Shown: positions 40,990-50,577 of the stretch, in pieces
Position numbering within the stretch: the first letter of the stretch is position 1
Layout of the letters: the number at the start of each line of letters is the position of its first letter
NCBI GenBank assembly: GCA_032622095.1
Contig: CP136063.1
Span: 34,632,106-34,696,105, forward strand
Length of the DNA: 64,000 bases
Origin: Siphonodentalium dalli
Lineage: Eukaryota > Mollusca > Scaphopoda > Gadilida > Siphonodentaliidae
Direction: 5' to 3'
Program-made: the position numbers and the translations under genes
Notes under the pieces: model-generated
Told to the model about the DNA's origin: nothing
What the model saw: the letters and a program-made list of their open reading frames with translations, nothing else
Database searches by the model: none

Positions 40990-42168
40990 ATGCACAAATC
41001 AGGGCGAAAGGAGAAAGGTGATAAGTTTATGCCATCCGAAGCGAATGAAGATGAAAGTCAGACCAACGAGGACGGTTATACGCCCAACGAAGAGGTAGAA
41101 TCTTCTGCAGAAAGCGACAGCCAAACAGGAAGCGAAGGTAGCGATGACGAAGAGACGAAGAGACGAAAAGCATGCTTGAGGAAATAAAGCAGAATCGACA
41201 AAAAAAGAAGTCTCTGGACGACAGAAGAGCGGAACAGAAACGAAAGATCAGACAAGAGTTGGAAGAGTCTCGAAGAGAGTTGGCGGAGGCCGAAAAGGCA
41301 GCATTGAAGAAAGGTAAAAAGAGTAAAATAAACATTACCTTGGATAATTTGAGATCTGACTCACGTCTCAAAAAGAATGTAAACAATCAATTGAAAAACC
41401 TAAAGTTAGGTTTTACATCGGACACATGTGATGATGAAATGGACAGTGATGCATCATCTGATAGGTCGGCTATATTTAAGGAGAGACCGAAAACAAACAA
41501 GAAAGTAAAGGCAAAACAGAGTAATATTTCGGGCTTGGAAGCCAAATCAGCTACCACAATTTTTGTATCCACACTTATGCCCACAGTCATTGTTGCAATT
41601 AGAGTATGTGAATAAAGAGATAAGATATCAAGACCTCTCCTTCAGCCAATTTGTTGCTGGAGAAATTGAAATTATTATGCAGATCAGAAATGAGAAAGAA
41701 AGGAAAGGTCGATTGTTTTTATTACATAAAATTGCTTATTATTTGGAAATTTATGAGTGGAAGTCACTGTTGGACTTTTATGCTGCTGTCATTCGAAAGA
41801 TCGAGTATGGTCAGGCAGACTGGGGTGATGACACATCATTGTTGGAAACCCCATTACTGGTTGGTCATACTCGGCCAAATTACGGTAAGACGTTTGCGTT
41901 GAGTACTCAGAACAGAGCCAGTCCTTTGGGTGGTGTTGCATCAGAGCGACCTACCCCAACCAAGGATAATTCGAACAGGGAATGGTTCTGCCCTGAGTTT
42001 CAACGAAATAAATGTCCAAAGAAATCACCTCATTTGAGAGTTGTACAGGGTCAAATGAGACATGTGCAGCATATTTGTGCAAGTTGTTTGGAGAAGGATA
42101 AGATTTGTTCTTCTCATTCTGAGTCCAGCTCGACATGTCCTCATCAGGAAATCTCATCAGGCTCATGA
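40990..42168 (+). pseudogene. Gag-like protein of the YR retrotransposon, frameshifted
   Basis: ATG 40,990 opens an acidic segment (EDESQTNEDGYTPNEEVESS). A frame change at about 41,175 leads to a charged coiled-coil-like stretch (EEIKQNRQKKKSLDDRRAEQ), and another near 41,565 to the conserved core (FVAGEIEIIMQIRNEKERK, WKSLLDFYAAVIRKIE) and a Cys-rich tail (WFCPEFQRNKCPKKSPH...CASCLEKDKIC) resembling the C-H zinc motifs of DIRS-type Gag. Two frameshifts. Confidence 0.7.
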
Positions 42169-42207
42169 CTTTCAAATGAGGCCAGTAAGAACAATGACAA
42201 ATGTTCT

Positions 42208-43446
42208 GTGAAACATGTCGAGGCGGATTCATTTGAATTAACATCTTTTTCTGTCTCAGAACACAGTATAGCCGGTGACAGTTCATTCAATGAAACAGTA
42301 GTGAATGAAAATATCAAAGTTAGACAGTCCGGTTTGTACAATTGTAAGTTATGTCGCATACCAGTTTATTCAAAATTAAATTTTTTGAGTCAATGTTGAC
42401 AAGTTATGAAGATAAACGGTTGTGATTTTCTAAAGTATTGTTTTCCCATTGGCATGGAAACTCAACATGTTAGACCAACAAATGTCAGAAGTAGGAATCA
42501 TGCTGGTGCTACTTCCTTTCCAAATGAAATGAACCAGTATATTGAGAAAGAATTATCTTATCAAGCAGTAATCAGTCCCTTTCAACACATTCCATTTGAT
42601 ACTGCATTTCTTTCTCCATTAAATTCTGTCCCCAAGCGAGACAGTGTAGAAAGGCGAGTCATTTTAGATTTGAGTTTTCCCCAAGGAAATAGTGTCAATG
42701 ATTTTATTCCAAAAAATGGATATCTTGGAGAAAATTACAAATTAGTATACCCATCAGTCGATAGCCTTGTTGAATTGGTCAGAGAATGTGATCAGAATTC
42801 TTTGATATACTCAAGAGATTTGAAACGATGCTATAGGCAAATTCCTGTTGACGTTGGTGACATTGATATGCTTGGTTATAAGTGGAAGGGTCAAATTTAT
42901 TTTGATAGAGTTTTACCAATGGGGTTAAGAAGTAGTGCTTTAGCAGGGGCGCCGGAAGCATCCAAGGACAGGGGGGGCAGAGCCTACAAAAAGGGCACTT
43001 TTCCGCAAAAAAGGGCATTTTCTCCGCAAACTCGGGAAAATAAACATAAATTCATTGTGGCAAAATCCCTATTTTAAAGGTATTTGTCGGTTTTTATGGC
43101 CGTTTTGTGATAAAATTGACAAAAAATTTATATTCCTTGTGAAATTGGTGGTATTTGGACCAAAAAAGTCACATTTTGCTATAAAAACATGAGATTAAAC
43201 ACACAAAAAGCATTTTCTGTCTCCAGAAAAAGGGCAAGTCCTGCCCCCGCTCGCCCCCCTTGGTCAAGGGCAGGGGGGTCAGCTGCCCCCTCTGCCCCCC
43301 CCACTTCCGGCACCCCTGTGCTTTAGCATGTCAATCTATGACTAACTCATTAAGATACATGATGAATCAAGCTGGATTTAACTTGGTGAACTATCTTGAT
43401 GATTTGGCAGGTTGCCAAGTTAAAGAGGAAGCTGATGCGGCATTTT
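42208..43446 (+). pseudogene. DIRS-type reverse transcriptase, with stop and MITE insertion
   Basis: The frame is open from about 42,180 to TGA 42,397-42,399 and continues in phase from 42,400. RT motifs: SRDLKRCYRQIPVD (palm aspartate), FDRVLPMGLRSSALA, and after the MITE (42,944-43,318) FNLVNYLDDLAGC with the catalytic YLDD near 43,395. LPMGLRSS replaces the LPFG box of Ty3 enzymes, as in DIRS elements. The coding text across the MITE becomes continuous if the insertion and one 8-bp duplication are ignored. Confidence 0.85.
42944..43318. mobile_element. hAT MITE inside the RT
   Basis: 375 bp with termini CAGGGGCGCCGGAAG and CTTCCGGCACCCCTG. An exact 8-bp TGCTTTAG precedes (42,936-42,943) and follows (43,319-43,326). 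It is G-rich at both ends and non-coding. It is the youngest layer of this nest. Confidence 0.95.
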
Positions 43447-43449
43447 TAT

Positions 43450-44245
43450 ATTTATAAATTTTTTGGATAGTTGTGGGCTTGAAGAAGCCGAAAACAAGAT
43501 TTGTTCACCGTGAACACAGATAAAATTTTTGGGTATTCAATTTGATACCGAAAGTCTTTCATTGAGTATAGATTCAGTTCGCCTTTGTGAAATTCTGGAT
43601 CTTGTTCGATCTTGGTTGAATAAGAAAAAGTCCACGAAGAAGGAACTGGAATCATTATTGGGAAAATTTAATTTTGTTTCATCTTGTGTACGACCTGGGC
43701 GATTATTTGTTTCACGACTCTTAACATGGTTACGTACATTTAACATCAATAGGCAGAAAGTTTCTATTCTGGAATTTGTTAAGAAAGATCTGGAGTGGTG
43801 GTCAAAATTTCTTTGTCACTGTAACGGCATATCAATGATGATGCTTGAAGAATGGTCAGCACCAGATGTGGAACTGGCATGTGATTCCACTTTAACTGGC
43901 TGTGGGGCAATTAGTGCCAATGAATGTTTTCACAAGGAATTTCCTCAGTTCATTTTGAAGTTGAATTTACATATAAATTGTTTGGAACTTCTTACAATTT
44001 TAGTCAGTCTCCAATTGTGGGGTAGTCGGTATACAGGCAAAAGAATTACAATTTATTGTGACAATTCAGCTTCAGTGACAGTATTAAATTCCAGTGCCAC
44101 TCATGATTCGTTTATGCAATTCCGGATCTATTATCTAGATGGTCTGATATGAATGCTTATAAATTCAAAGAACTGTTGGGTGACAGATTTGTAAAAACAA
44201 TTGACATTTCAGATGATCTTTTTAAATTTACAAATAATTGGTAAT
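43450..44245 (+). pseudogene. RNase H segment of the YR retrotransposon
   Basis: After the YLDD box the text continues with a stop and frame change (NFLDSCGLEEAENKI, FLGIQFDTESLSLS) and then an open piece from 43,529 to 44,152: thumb KKELESLLGKFNFVSS, then RNase H with LACDSTLTGCGA, NCLELLTILVSLQLW and ITIYCDNSASVTVLN (D, E, D). It closes with WSDMNAYKFKEL-like sequence to 44,245 after a small deletion. A GTAATA at 44,242 and TTACAG at 44,274-44,279 could be splice sites. Confidence 0.75.
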
Positions 44246-44279
44246 AAATTTCAGAGAAATCTTTTATTAAATTACAGAT

Positions 44280-45265
44280 AGTGATATGAGAATATTGAAA
44301 GCAGATGCTAGACTATCCACAAGAGCAGCCTTTGCTAAAGGCACAATGATGAATTTAAAGATTCAATTTGAGTCATATTTATTGTTTTGTAGTCATTTTA
44401 ATCTGGTATGTTTACCAGCAGACTGTGTAGTAATTCAGTTGTAATTCATTTTCTTAGTAGATCATTTGAATCTAATGATGCCATAAAGAATGATGTTGCA
44501 GGAGTGAAAACATTACATTTATTAACAGATCATGAATTTCCGTCTGATACATATCAATTGAAGCTAATGTTTAAAGGTATAGCTAGATTGAATCAACATT
44601 CAATTAAAAGAGCGTATCCGATAACTCCTGACATTTTATTGGAATTTTACAACATAATAATGGATATCAACAAGGCATTTGATGCTACCTTCTGGTGTCT
44701 ATTTGTCATAGCATTCTTCACATTTTCAAGAAAGTCTAACTTAGTTCCGGATTCTGTTAAGTCTTATGATTCATCCAAACAATTAACCAGAGGTGATATT
44801 GCCATAACAGATAATTTGATGACTATTTCCTTCAAATGGTCAAAAACTAACCAGTTGGGAGAGAGAATTTTACAGATACCATTAGTATCAATTCTAGGCT
44901 CACCACTGTGTCCCATTTTTGCCTTTAATAATATGTGTAAGTTGACATCAGCCTCAATAGAGGCACCAGCATTTTTAATCAGAAAGACAACAAAACCACA
45001 TAATTTAAAGGTAGTCACTTATTCTGATTTTCAAAATAGATTGAAGTCACTTATACACATGACTGGTAGAAACCCAAAATATTTTTCACCCCATTCATTC
45101 AGAAGGGGTGGTTGCACAGTAGCCTTTAGATGTGGAGTGCCTTTTGATCTGATTCAAATTCATGGTGACTGGAAGAGTGATGCATATAAAAAATATTTGG
45201 AACTGAACGTTGAAGATAGGTCTCAAATGTCAGAAGTCTTGAAACAATATATTTTAAACTTATAG
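44280..45265 (+). CDS. Tyrosine recombinase of the YR retrotransposon
   Basis: The N-terminal SAM-like segment starts near 44,290 (MRILKADARLSTRAAFAKGT) in a frame broken at about 44,440; the catalytic part is open from ATG 44,408 to 45,265. Catalytic residues of the tyrosine recombinase family are visible: R in FFTFSRKSNL, H-x2-R in HSFRRGG (about residue 229), H-x-x-W in HGDWKS and Y in YKKYLEL. It integrates the circular DNA copy of the retroelement without target duplication. It is the best preserved domain of the element. Confidence 0.85.
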
Positions 45266-45294
45266 AAAATCATTAGTTACATTATACAGATTCA

Positions 45295-45843
45295 TTGATT
45301 AATGTTTCTATATTTATATTTACAGAGAAATCTGTTATTCTCCTTTCTGATTCCATATGCAAGTATGTTAAAGGAGTCAATTGTACTAAGGTGGAGGCAC
45401 ATCGAGGAGCGTCCATCGAAAAAATAACCTCGATTATAAAGAAAAACAAGGGGAGTATTAGTTCCAAGTACCTTTTGATTCATGTCGGAACTAATAATGT
45501 TAATTCACATTCTGTGGAAGAGATAAAATCTTTATTTAAAAGATTATTAAAAGCAGTTAAGATTTACACTCATTGTAAACTGATCATTTCCGCTATATTG
45601 CCTAGACCAGTTGATTTTTCTTTAGCAGAACAAAAAGTTATTGATATTAATCTTGCCTTGGCAAAATTATGTAAGAAGAAAAGCATTAGGTTTGTCAGGA
45701 CATTAAAATCTTTTATTCATAAAGGGAGCCATAAGCCTTTGAGACATCTTTATGCGGATCGAGATGGAGGCTTTCATTTAAATTTTGAAGGTACACGAGT
45801 GTTAACTAATTTCTTTATTCAGGTTATCAAACATTTGACTTGA
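45295..45843 (+). CDS. SGNH/GDSL-type hydrolase domain of the YR retrotransposon
   Basis: The frame has no ATG at its start; a plausible splice acceptor (TATTTATATTTACAG) ends at 45,325, just before the domain, so it may be joined to upstream coding sequence by splicing. Blocks of the SGNH family are visible: LLSDSICKYV (block I serine), AHRGASIEKI (G), LLIHVGTNNVN (block III N) and DRDGGFHLNFEGTRVL (block V D and H). SGNH hydrolases are known in Ngaro-like retrotransposons, where their substrate and role are unknown. The open frame of 182 codons has no stop. Confidence 0.8.
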   Translation: MINVSIFIFTEKSVILLSDSICKYVKGVNCTKVEAHRGASIEKITSIIKKNKGSISSKYLLIHVGTNNVNSHSVEEIKSLFKRLLKAVKIYTHCKLIISAILPRPVDFSLAEQKVIDINLALAKLCKKKSIRFVRTLKSFIHKGSHKPLRHLYADRDGGFHLNFEGTRVLTNFFIQVIKHLT

Positions 45844-46388
45844 ATTATACATTACGTGTTTGGTTTATGTGCTATAAACTCTGATTTTGGCAGTTTATTG
45901 ATTTTAATTGAACTTGATACTGATGTCTTTTCCCTTTATTCCTTTCAGGAGATAGTGTGAACCGCATCTCTTCCCAGACGATCAGAGGCTCTGATGACAC
46001 CTCTGACTTCTGGGTTCCCCTCCCTTGAAGACATCGGCATTAATTTCTGGAGGCCTACGGCTTGGCGGTTAAAATAAATTTTGCTCATGGTAACATATTA
46101 AATATGTACATGTATTGTATGTTAATGTGTTATGTTTGTATTTGTTTTGATACATGTATATGTATTTAGTGTTTTCTCCCTATCAACGGAGAAAACTTTC
46201 AATAAATACTGGTGCCAAAATAGCCTCTTATTTATTGGAATAGCTACCAATGCAATAGTAAGGTATTATGGTAATTAGTGGGGAAATGTCCGGTGGGGAA
46301 ATGTCCGGGTGGGGCAATGTGCGCTTTGCCATTTCAAGGGTGGGTGGGGAAATGTCCGGTGGGGAAATGTCCGGGATTCCTATTTCAG

Positions 46389-46600
46389 AGTTAACATATA
46401 AAAAGTGTTTTTCGTCAAAATCTTTAGATTGTAATGGGGAATAGAGGTTCTCATAATATGAGGACCAGGCTTCAATTACCGCCTGTGGGTCTCTAAGTGT
46501 GGAACCGCTTACTTCAAATAAACATTTTGATGCGGTTTGCCATTGGACTTTCCTTTTGTTGAAAGCCCTTAAAAAACTGTTTGTCGTAAGTTATGTCTAT
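46389..46600 (-). pseudogene. Upstream part of the split LINE
   Basis: On the minus strand the text reads FNKRKVQWQTASKCLFEV, then VIEAWSSYYENLYSPLQSKD, the W-x2-Y(F)-x2-LY-x-P block that lies between endonuclease and RT in LINEs. It ends at the Mutator-like element and its continuation is 39,545 downwards. Confidence 0.8.
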
Positions 46601-47050
46601 TTTTTTTTTTAGATATGCAGGTCAGAATAAATAGTGTGTGTGATTAGCAGAAAATAACAGAAGCTAACAACCTGGTGTGAATTGTGGTTGTGATGAGGTC
46701 TTAATCATATATACACATGCACATTAGATCAAATATGCAGGCATACATGCAACATGTAAACTGTAGCTTGAGTGTGGAACTGATCCACCATATATAGCAC
46801 TTTCATTTCAATCACGTCCAAGCTAGCTATGTCCACGGTATGCAACCACGCTTCTCTACAAACTTGTGTAAAGTTGGATTACATAACATAATGCCATAAA
46901 TCTCTACACATTAATATATATATCAAACAGCTCTCATTCTACTCTGTTCTGTCAACAACGGAAGTTCTCGGGATTATCAATTGTCCAAGGTATGGTTATT
47001 TGTGGCAGACAGAACAGATTTATTGTCTGTATCAGCCTGCATTCTAATTT
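46601..47050. other. No feature seen
   Basis: Starts with a T-tract; otherwise AT-rich sequence without gene or repeat signal. Confidence 0.45.
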
Positions 47051-47059
47051 TATACTTCA

Positions 47060-47720
47060 TGATCTGTTAGATCTGAATTGAAGACTCTTGTCCAGAAATG
47101 CTTCTATCGATTAATATTAATTTTATTTAGAATATTTTCTGGTCTAAAAAGGTGTGGTTGTTTAGCTAACGAACAATAGTGGTTACTGCTAACCCTTTAC
47201 CCAACAAAACGGCCAAAAACACCCAAAAAAGCTTCAACAGCCTAAAATATCTTCGGTCTGTCTCAATAACACCATACAAATATGGATATCATTGGAACCG
47301 GTACATTGACCACATTGTGATAGTTACAGTTATGCCCTGTGCCAATGCATTCTCTTATATATGCGAGTCGACCATAGGTCGCCTCGCATAAGAGAATAAA
47401 TTGCCCTAAAAAAAATTCATTTTTTATCACTTTTTACCATTTTTTCTTACATTCTTTAACAATTTTATAATTTTTTCTTTCATTTTTTAACAATTTTTAT
47501 AATATTTTTCTACATTCTTTGACAATTTTATCATTTTTAATATGTGTTAAGCCAATGCATTCTCTTATATATGCGAGGCGACCTATGGTCGACTCGCATA
47601 TATAAGAGAATGCATTGGCACAGGGCCGTTCTGTTTGGGTAAAGGGTTAACAGAGACCACAACTATTATTGTGTAATTTTGTCCAGCAGCCGATATACCC
47701 AAATCACATTTTTTAAACAC
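47060..47720. repeat. Foldback F1 copy carrying a MITE
   Basis: 47,075-47,190 matches 32,435-32,570 (AGTGGTTACTG), and 47,647-47,690 matches the bases just after (TTAACAGAGACCA). Between them sits the MITE at 47,193-47,646. The 32-kb copy therefore serves as an in-window empty site. Confidence 0.85.
47193..47646. mobile_element. TTAA MITE (family H), longest copy, two hairpins
   Basis: 454 bp; termini CCCTTTACCCAACAAAACGG and complement of CCCTTTACCCAAACAGAACG. TTAA on the right (47,647-47,650); the left copy has mutated to CTAA. It contains two copies of the CCAATGCATTCTC hairpin (about 47,340-47,400, with part of one arm deleted, and 47,552-47,620) separated by T-rich CATTCTTTAACAATTTT. 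piggyBac-type MITE by TTAA and CCCTTT ends. Confidence 0.9.
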
Positions 47721-49109
47721 ACATATAAGTCTCCCAAGTAAATCAAAATAGAGGAAAGTTATTTTTATTATATCTACAATGCCAAGTTAATTGAAAACTC
47801 GTAAGTCCGAGAGGCCGTTCGACTGTAAATTTTAAGACACAGACTAGCCATGTCTCCACCCATGTATTGCCCTGGCAGCCTTGAAATGAGTTATATATGC
47901 GATAAAAAGACATATATGAATACTGACGACATTATTCCGGAGAGCCACGAAACAAATGTTGAAAGACGCCACTGCGGGGGACAGAAATGCTGCACTAGGG
48001 CACATACACCCTTTTGTCTGATTTGATTAAAGAGAAAGGTATATTTCACCTCCTCGGTTTAACCCTTTTCCACTTGGATGACTTACTGTGTGTGTGTGTT
48101 TCTTTAATTGTTTCCCAGCGGAGTACCTATATATTTAGTTATTCTGGAGTACCTATAGGTGGTATAATTTGGGTTAGACATCCACATGTATTTGGCAGCT
48201 AGGTAAGTCCCACCTTAAGAATGTTCTGGGTACAGATTGGGACCATATTGGCCTGTCAGATTTGGTTATGCATGGTCAATCTGGGTCAGTCAGTGATTAC
48301 AGATAGAGCCTAGTGCTCCGATCTTGAGAGATTAATACTGACCCATGAGGTGTGGGTGATTGGGTATTCACCCTCAAAGCATGCATGTCCTGAGTGGCCA
48401 GCTGAGATCTGTACACAGTGGGAAAATCAGTTGATTCCTGGACATGAAATGAAGTAGACATACATAGTGTTGGCTGCCGACCTGCGCAGATGAGGCCGGC
48501 CTCATCATCATTCAGGAACACTCATGAAGTTGGGATGTGTGCAAAGGTGAGTAACACAACCTAGCTTAGATCACCCGATCAGTGGAGAGCAATACCAAAA
48601 ATCTCCATATCTTAATATAGGACCCCAAAAAATACCATATATATCTGGGTTCTTTGGAGAGCTATATATATGTTCTCTGGAGTACCTAGGTGACTATATA
48701 CTATAATACTATATAGTCTGCTTTACCCGCATATATCATTACTCTCTCTCATACATCACAATGTAATGAACAATGAAATATCACCAGCGTGATGTTCATG
48801 TCTATATCGTCAGCGTGATCGCTCATTTATGCCCCATGAAGTCAGATGTCTCCAATATCAAGAATAAAAAGATTTATCAAATATCGTTCAAAACACCAGC
48901 AACTCTAATACTCTATACACACTGAAAATGATGTCAATTTCACTGATTATCTTCGATACAGGCAAATAAACGAATTTGAAATCGAACCTACATCGATACA
49001 GGAAATAATATTGACATGCTATACTATGAAAGGGAAAATGAGCTAAGATTACAACGGCATATCGACCGCACTTATGAAAGAGTATCTTCACAATAGCCAC
49101 ACCACTTAA
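47721..49109. other. No gene seen
   Basis: Short repeats of GGAGTACCTA occur at 48,119, 48,147 and 48,680. One AAGGTGAGTAA (about 48,545) fits a splice donor, but no convincing exon precedes it. Nothing else recognised. Confidence 0.4.
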
Positions 49110-50296
49110 GCATTATATTTGATCTATCGTTTGAACAGGGAATATTCCCAATTAAAATGAAAATTTTCAAAGTAGTCCCCATTCCTAAAATAAATAACTC
49201 AAAGGAAATAACAAACTACCGCCCAATCAGTATCCTGCCATCGTTCTCTAAACTACCGCCCAATCAGTATCCTGCCATCATTCTCTAAACTACCGCCCAA
49301 TCAGTATCCTGCCATCATTCTCTAAACTACCACCCAATCAGTATCCTGCCATCGTTCTCTAAACTACCGCCCAATCAGTATCCTGCCATCGTTCTCTAAA
49401 CTATCGCCCAATCAGTATCCTGCCATCGTTCTCTAAACTGCATGAAAAAATAATGCAAACACGACTAGTAGATTTTCTAAATGAACATGAAATCTTGTAT
49501 AAACACCAATATGGATTTAGACCAAATCACAAAATTTTTCACCCGATTATGCACCATCTAGAACGTCTCGTTAAATAAAACTAATGATAAACCGACTCAC
49601 CTTAGCTGTATTTATTGATTTATCTAAAGCATGCAATACGATCGACCACGACATACTATTATTTTCTTAATATTTGTGAATGGTATGGTAAATTCTACAA
49701 CAATGGACATGTTGTATGCCGATGACACAACACTGTTCACAAGCGGTAAAAATGCCAAACTAGTACAAAGTTACGTCAACAATGAATTAGCCAATGTATC
49801 CGACTGGTGCTGCTGTAATATACTCTCAATTAATATTAATAAAAGCAACTATATGCTTTCACACCGCCAAAACAATGACAAAAAGTGGAATACTTTGAAA
49901 TTAAAGCTAAATAACACTCAATTGAACCGAATAGGGAATCTTGGATGTGAATCATTGACAAAAGTTCTAGGTATCCACATTGATGAGAACTTGACATTCA
50001 AAAAGCACATATCCATAATCCGCTCCAAATTATCACATGCAATCTACTGCATCAATAAGATGAAACATTTTCTCCCAAGTAAAGCATTGAAAACATTGTA
50101 CAATGCACTGATTCAAAGCCAATTAGTTTATGGTATCCAAATATGGGGTCATGTTCCAGAAGTCAAGAATATATTCCTATTACTAAAAACTGGTGTTATA
50201 ACCGCCCCGTCTTTTGGAATGATGTACAATAAACAAGCAAAATCAACACCAAGGCACCCAAATCCCGTACTGTTAGAACTGCCTAGAACTGACTGA
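49110..50296 (+). pseudogene. LINE reverse transcriptase remnant
   Basis: RT text runs from about 49,120 (EQGIFPIKMKIFKVVPIPK, TNYRPISILPSFSKL), through a 37-bp tandem expansion (49,213-49,438), HEKIMQTRLVDFLNEHEILY and HQYGFRPNH, then FIDLSKAC near 49,610. A deletion joins that to LIFVNGMVN...MLYADDTTLF with the catalytic YADD near 49,715, and KVLGIHIDENLTFKKHI and thumb sequence to 50,296. The central palm is deleted, so it is inactive. It is Jockey/CR1-like; the following LINE is a separate element. Confidence 0.85.
49213..49438 (+). repeat. 37-bp tandem repeat inside LINE RT
   Basis: Six units of ACTACCGCCCAATCAGTATC + CTGCCATC(G/A)TTCTCTAA. The unit encodes the NYRPISILPSFSKL motif in one phase; 37 is not a multiple of three, so the array scrambles the frame. 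Confidence 0.95.
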
Positions 50297-50577
50297 CAAT
50301 TAAGATCGAGGCTGTGAATGGCGGGTGGATAATTTTCTCAGTCCGCTCATTTATGGGCTATTTGTTTAATATATGTTCTACTTAAGCTGAATGGCTGCTG
50401 AATTTTGATCTAAAATGTTTGTTGTGATGCTGTTAAGTTAGATCTATGAAGAATTCTTCATTTTGTACCAGAAATAACGTGATTGAAATGAACCTAAATT
50501 GTGTTATCGCCGATATATAATCTAGCTGCTACTCATTGTCTCTTTTCTGTGTATAATCGTTGATACAATATAAAACT

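Larger units (their letters stand above)
40700..46260 (+). mobile_element. DIRS/Ngaro-like tyrosine-recombinase retrotransposon
   Basis: Gene order on the plus strand is Gag (40,990-42,168), RT (42,208-43,446), RNase H (43,530-44,152), tyrosine recombinase (about 44,280-45,265) and SGNH hydrolase (45,295-45,843), followed by an untranslated tail with CTCCCTATCAACGGAG hairpin and AATAAA near 46,200. It has no LTRs and no DDE integrase. Ngaro elements are known to encode such hydrolases. Split direct repeats expected at the ends were not located, so boundaries are approximate. Several frameshifts and an in-frame TGA make it inactive. Confidence 0.85.
39546..46380 (+). mobile_element. Mutator-like element with GGGGAAATGTCCGG-repeat ends
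   Basis: The exact 9-bp CTATTTCAG flanks both sides (39,537-39,545 and 46,380-46,388, sharing the edge base at 46,380), and the two LINE halves outside are contiguous in content, proving insertion. Ends are inverted: GGTATACACACATTTCCCCA against GGAATCCCGGACATTTCCCC, and are made of repeated CATTTCCCCACCGGA units (left 39,555-39,668; right 46,278-46,372). A stray block is at 40,619-40,655. A C-terminal MULE transposase fragment lies inside. A TTAA MITE and a tyrosine-recombinase retrotransposon are nested within. Confidence 0.75.

Noticed and set aside
41027-41386. Minus-strand frame of 119 codons
   Set aside because: It is the antisense shadow of the Gag-like protein, as are the minus frames at 43,537-43,749 and 44,764-45,018.
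45295-45843. Host lipase/esterase gene
   Set aside because: The SGNH domain lies directly after a tyrosine recombinase on the same strand inside a retrotransposon, so it belongs to the element.
48540-48555. Splice-donor-like AAGGTGAGTAA
   Set aside because: No convincing open exon or acceptor was found around it.
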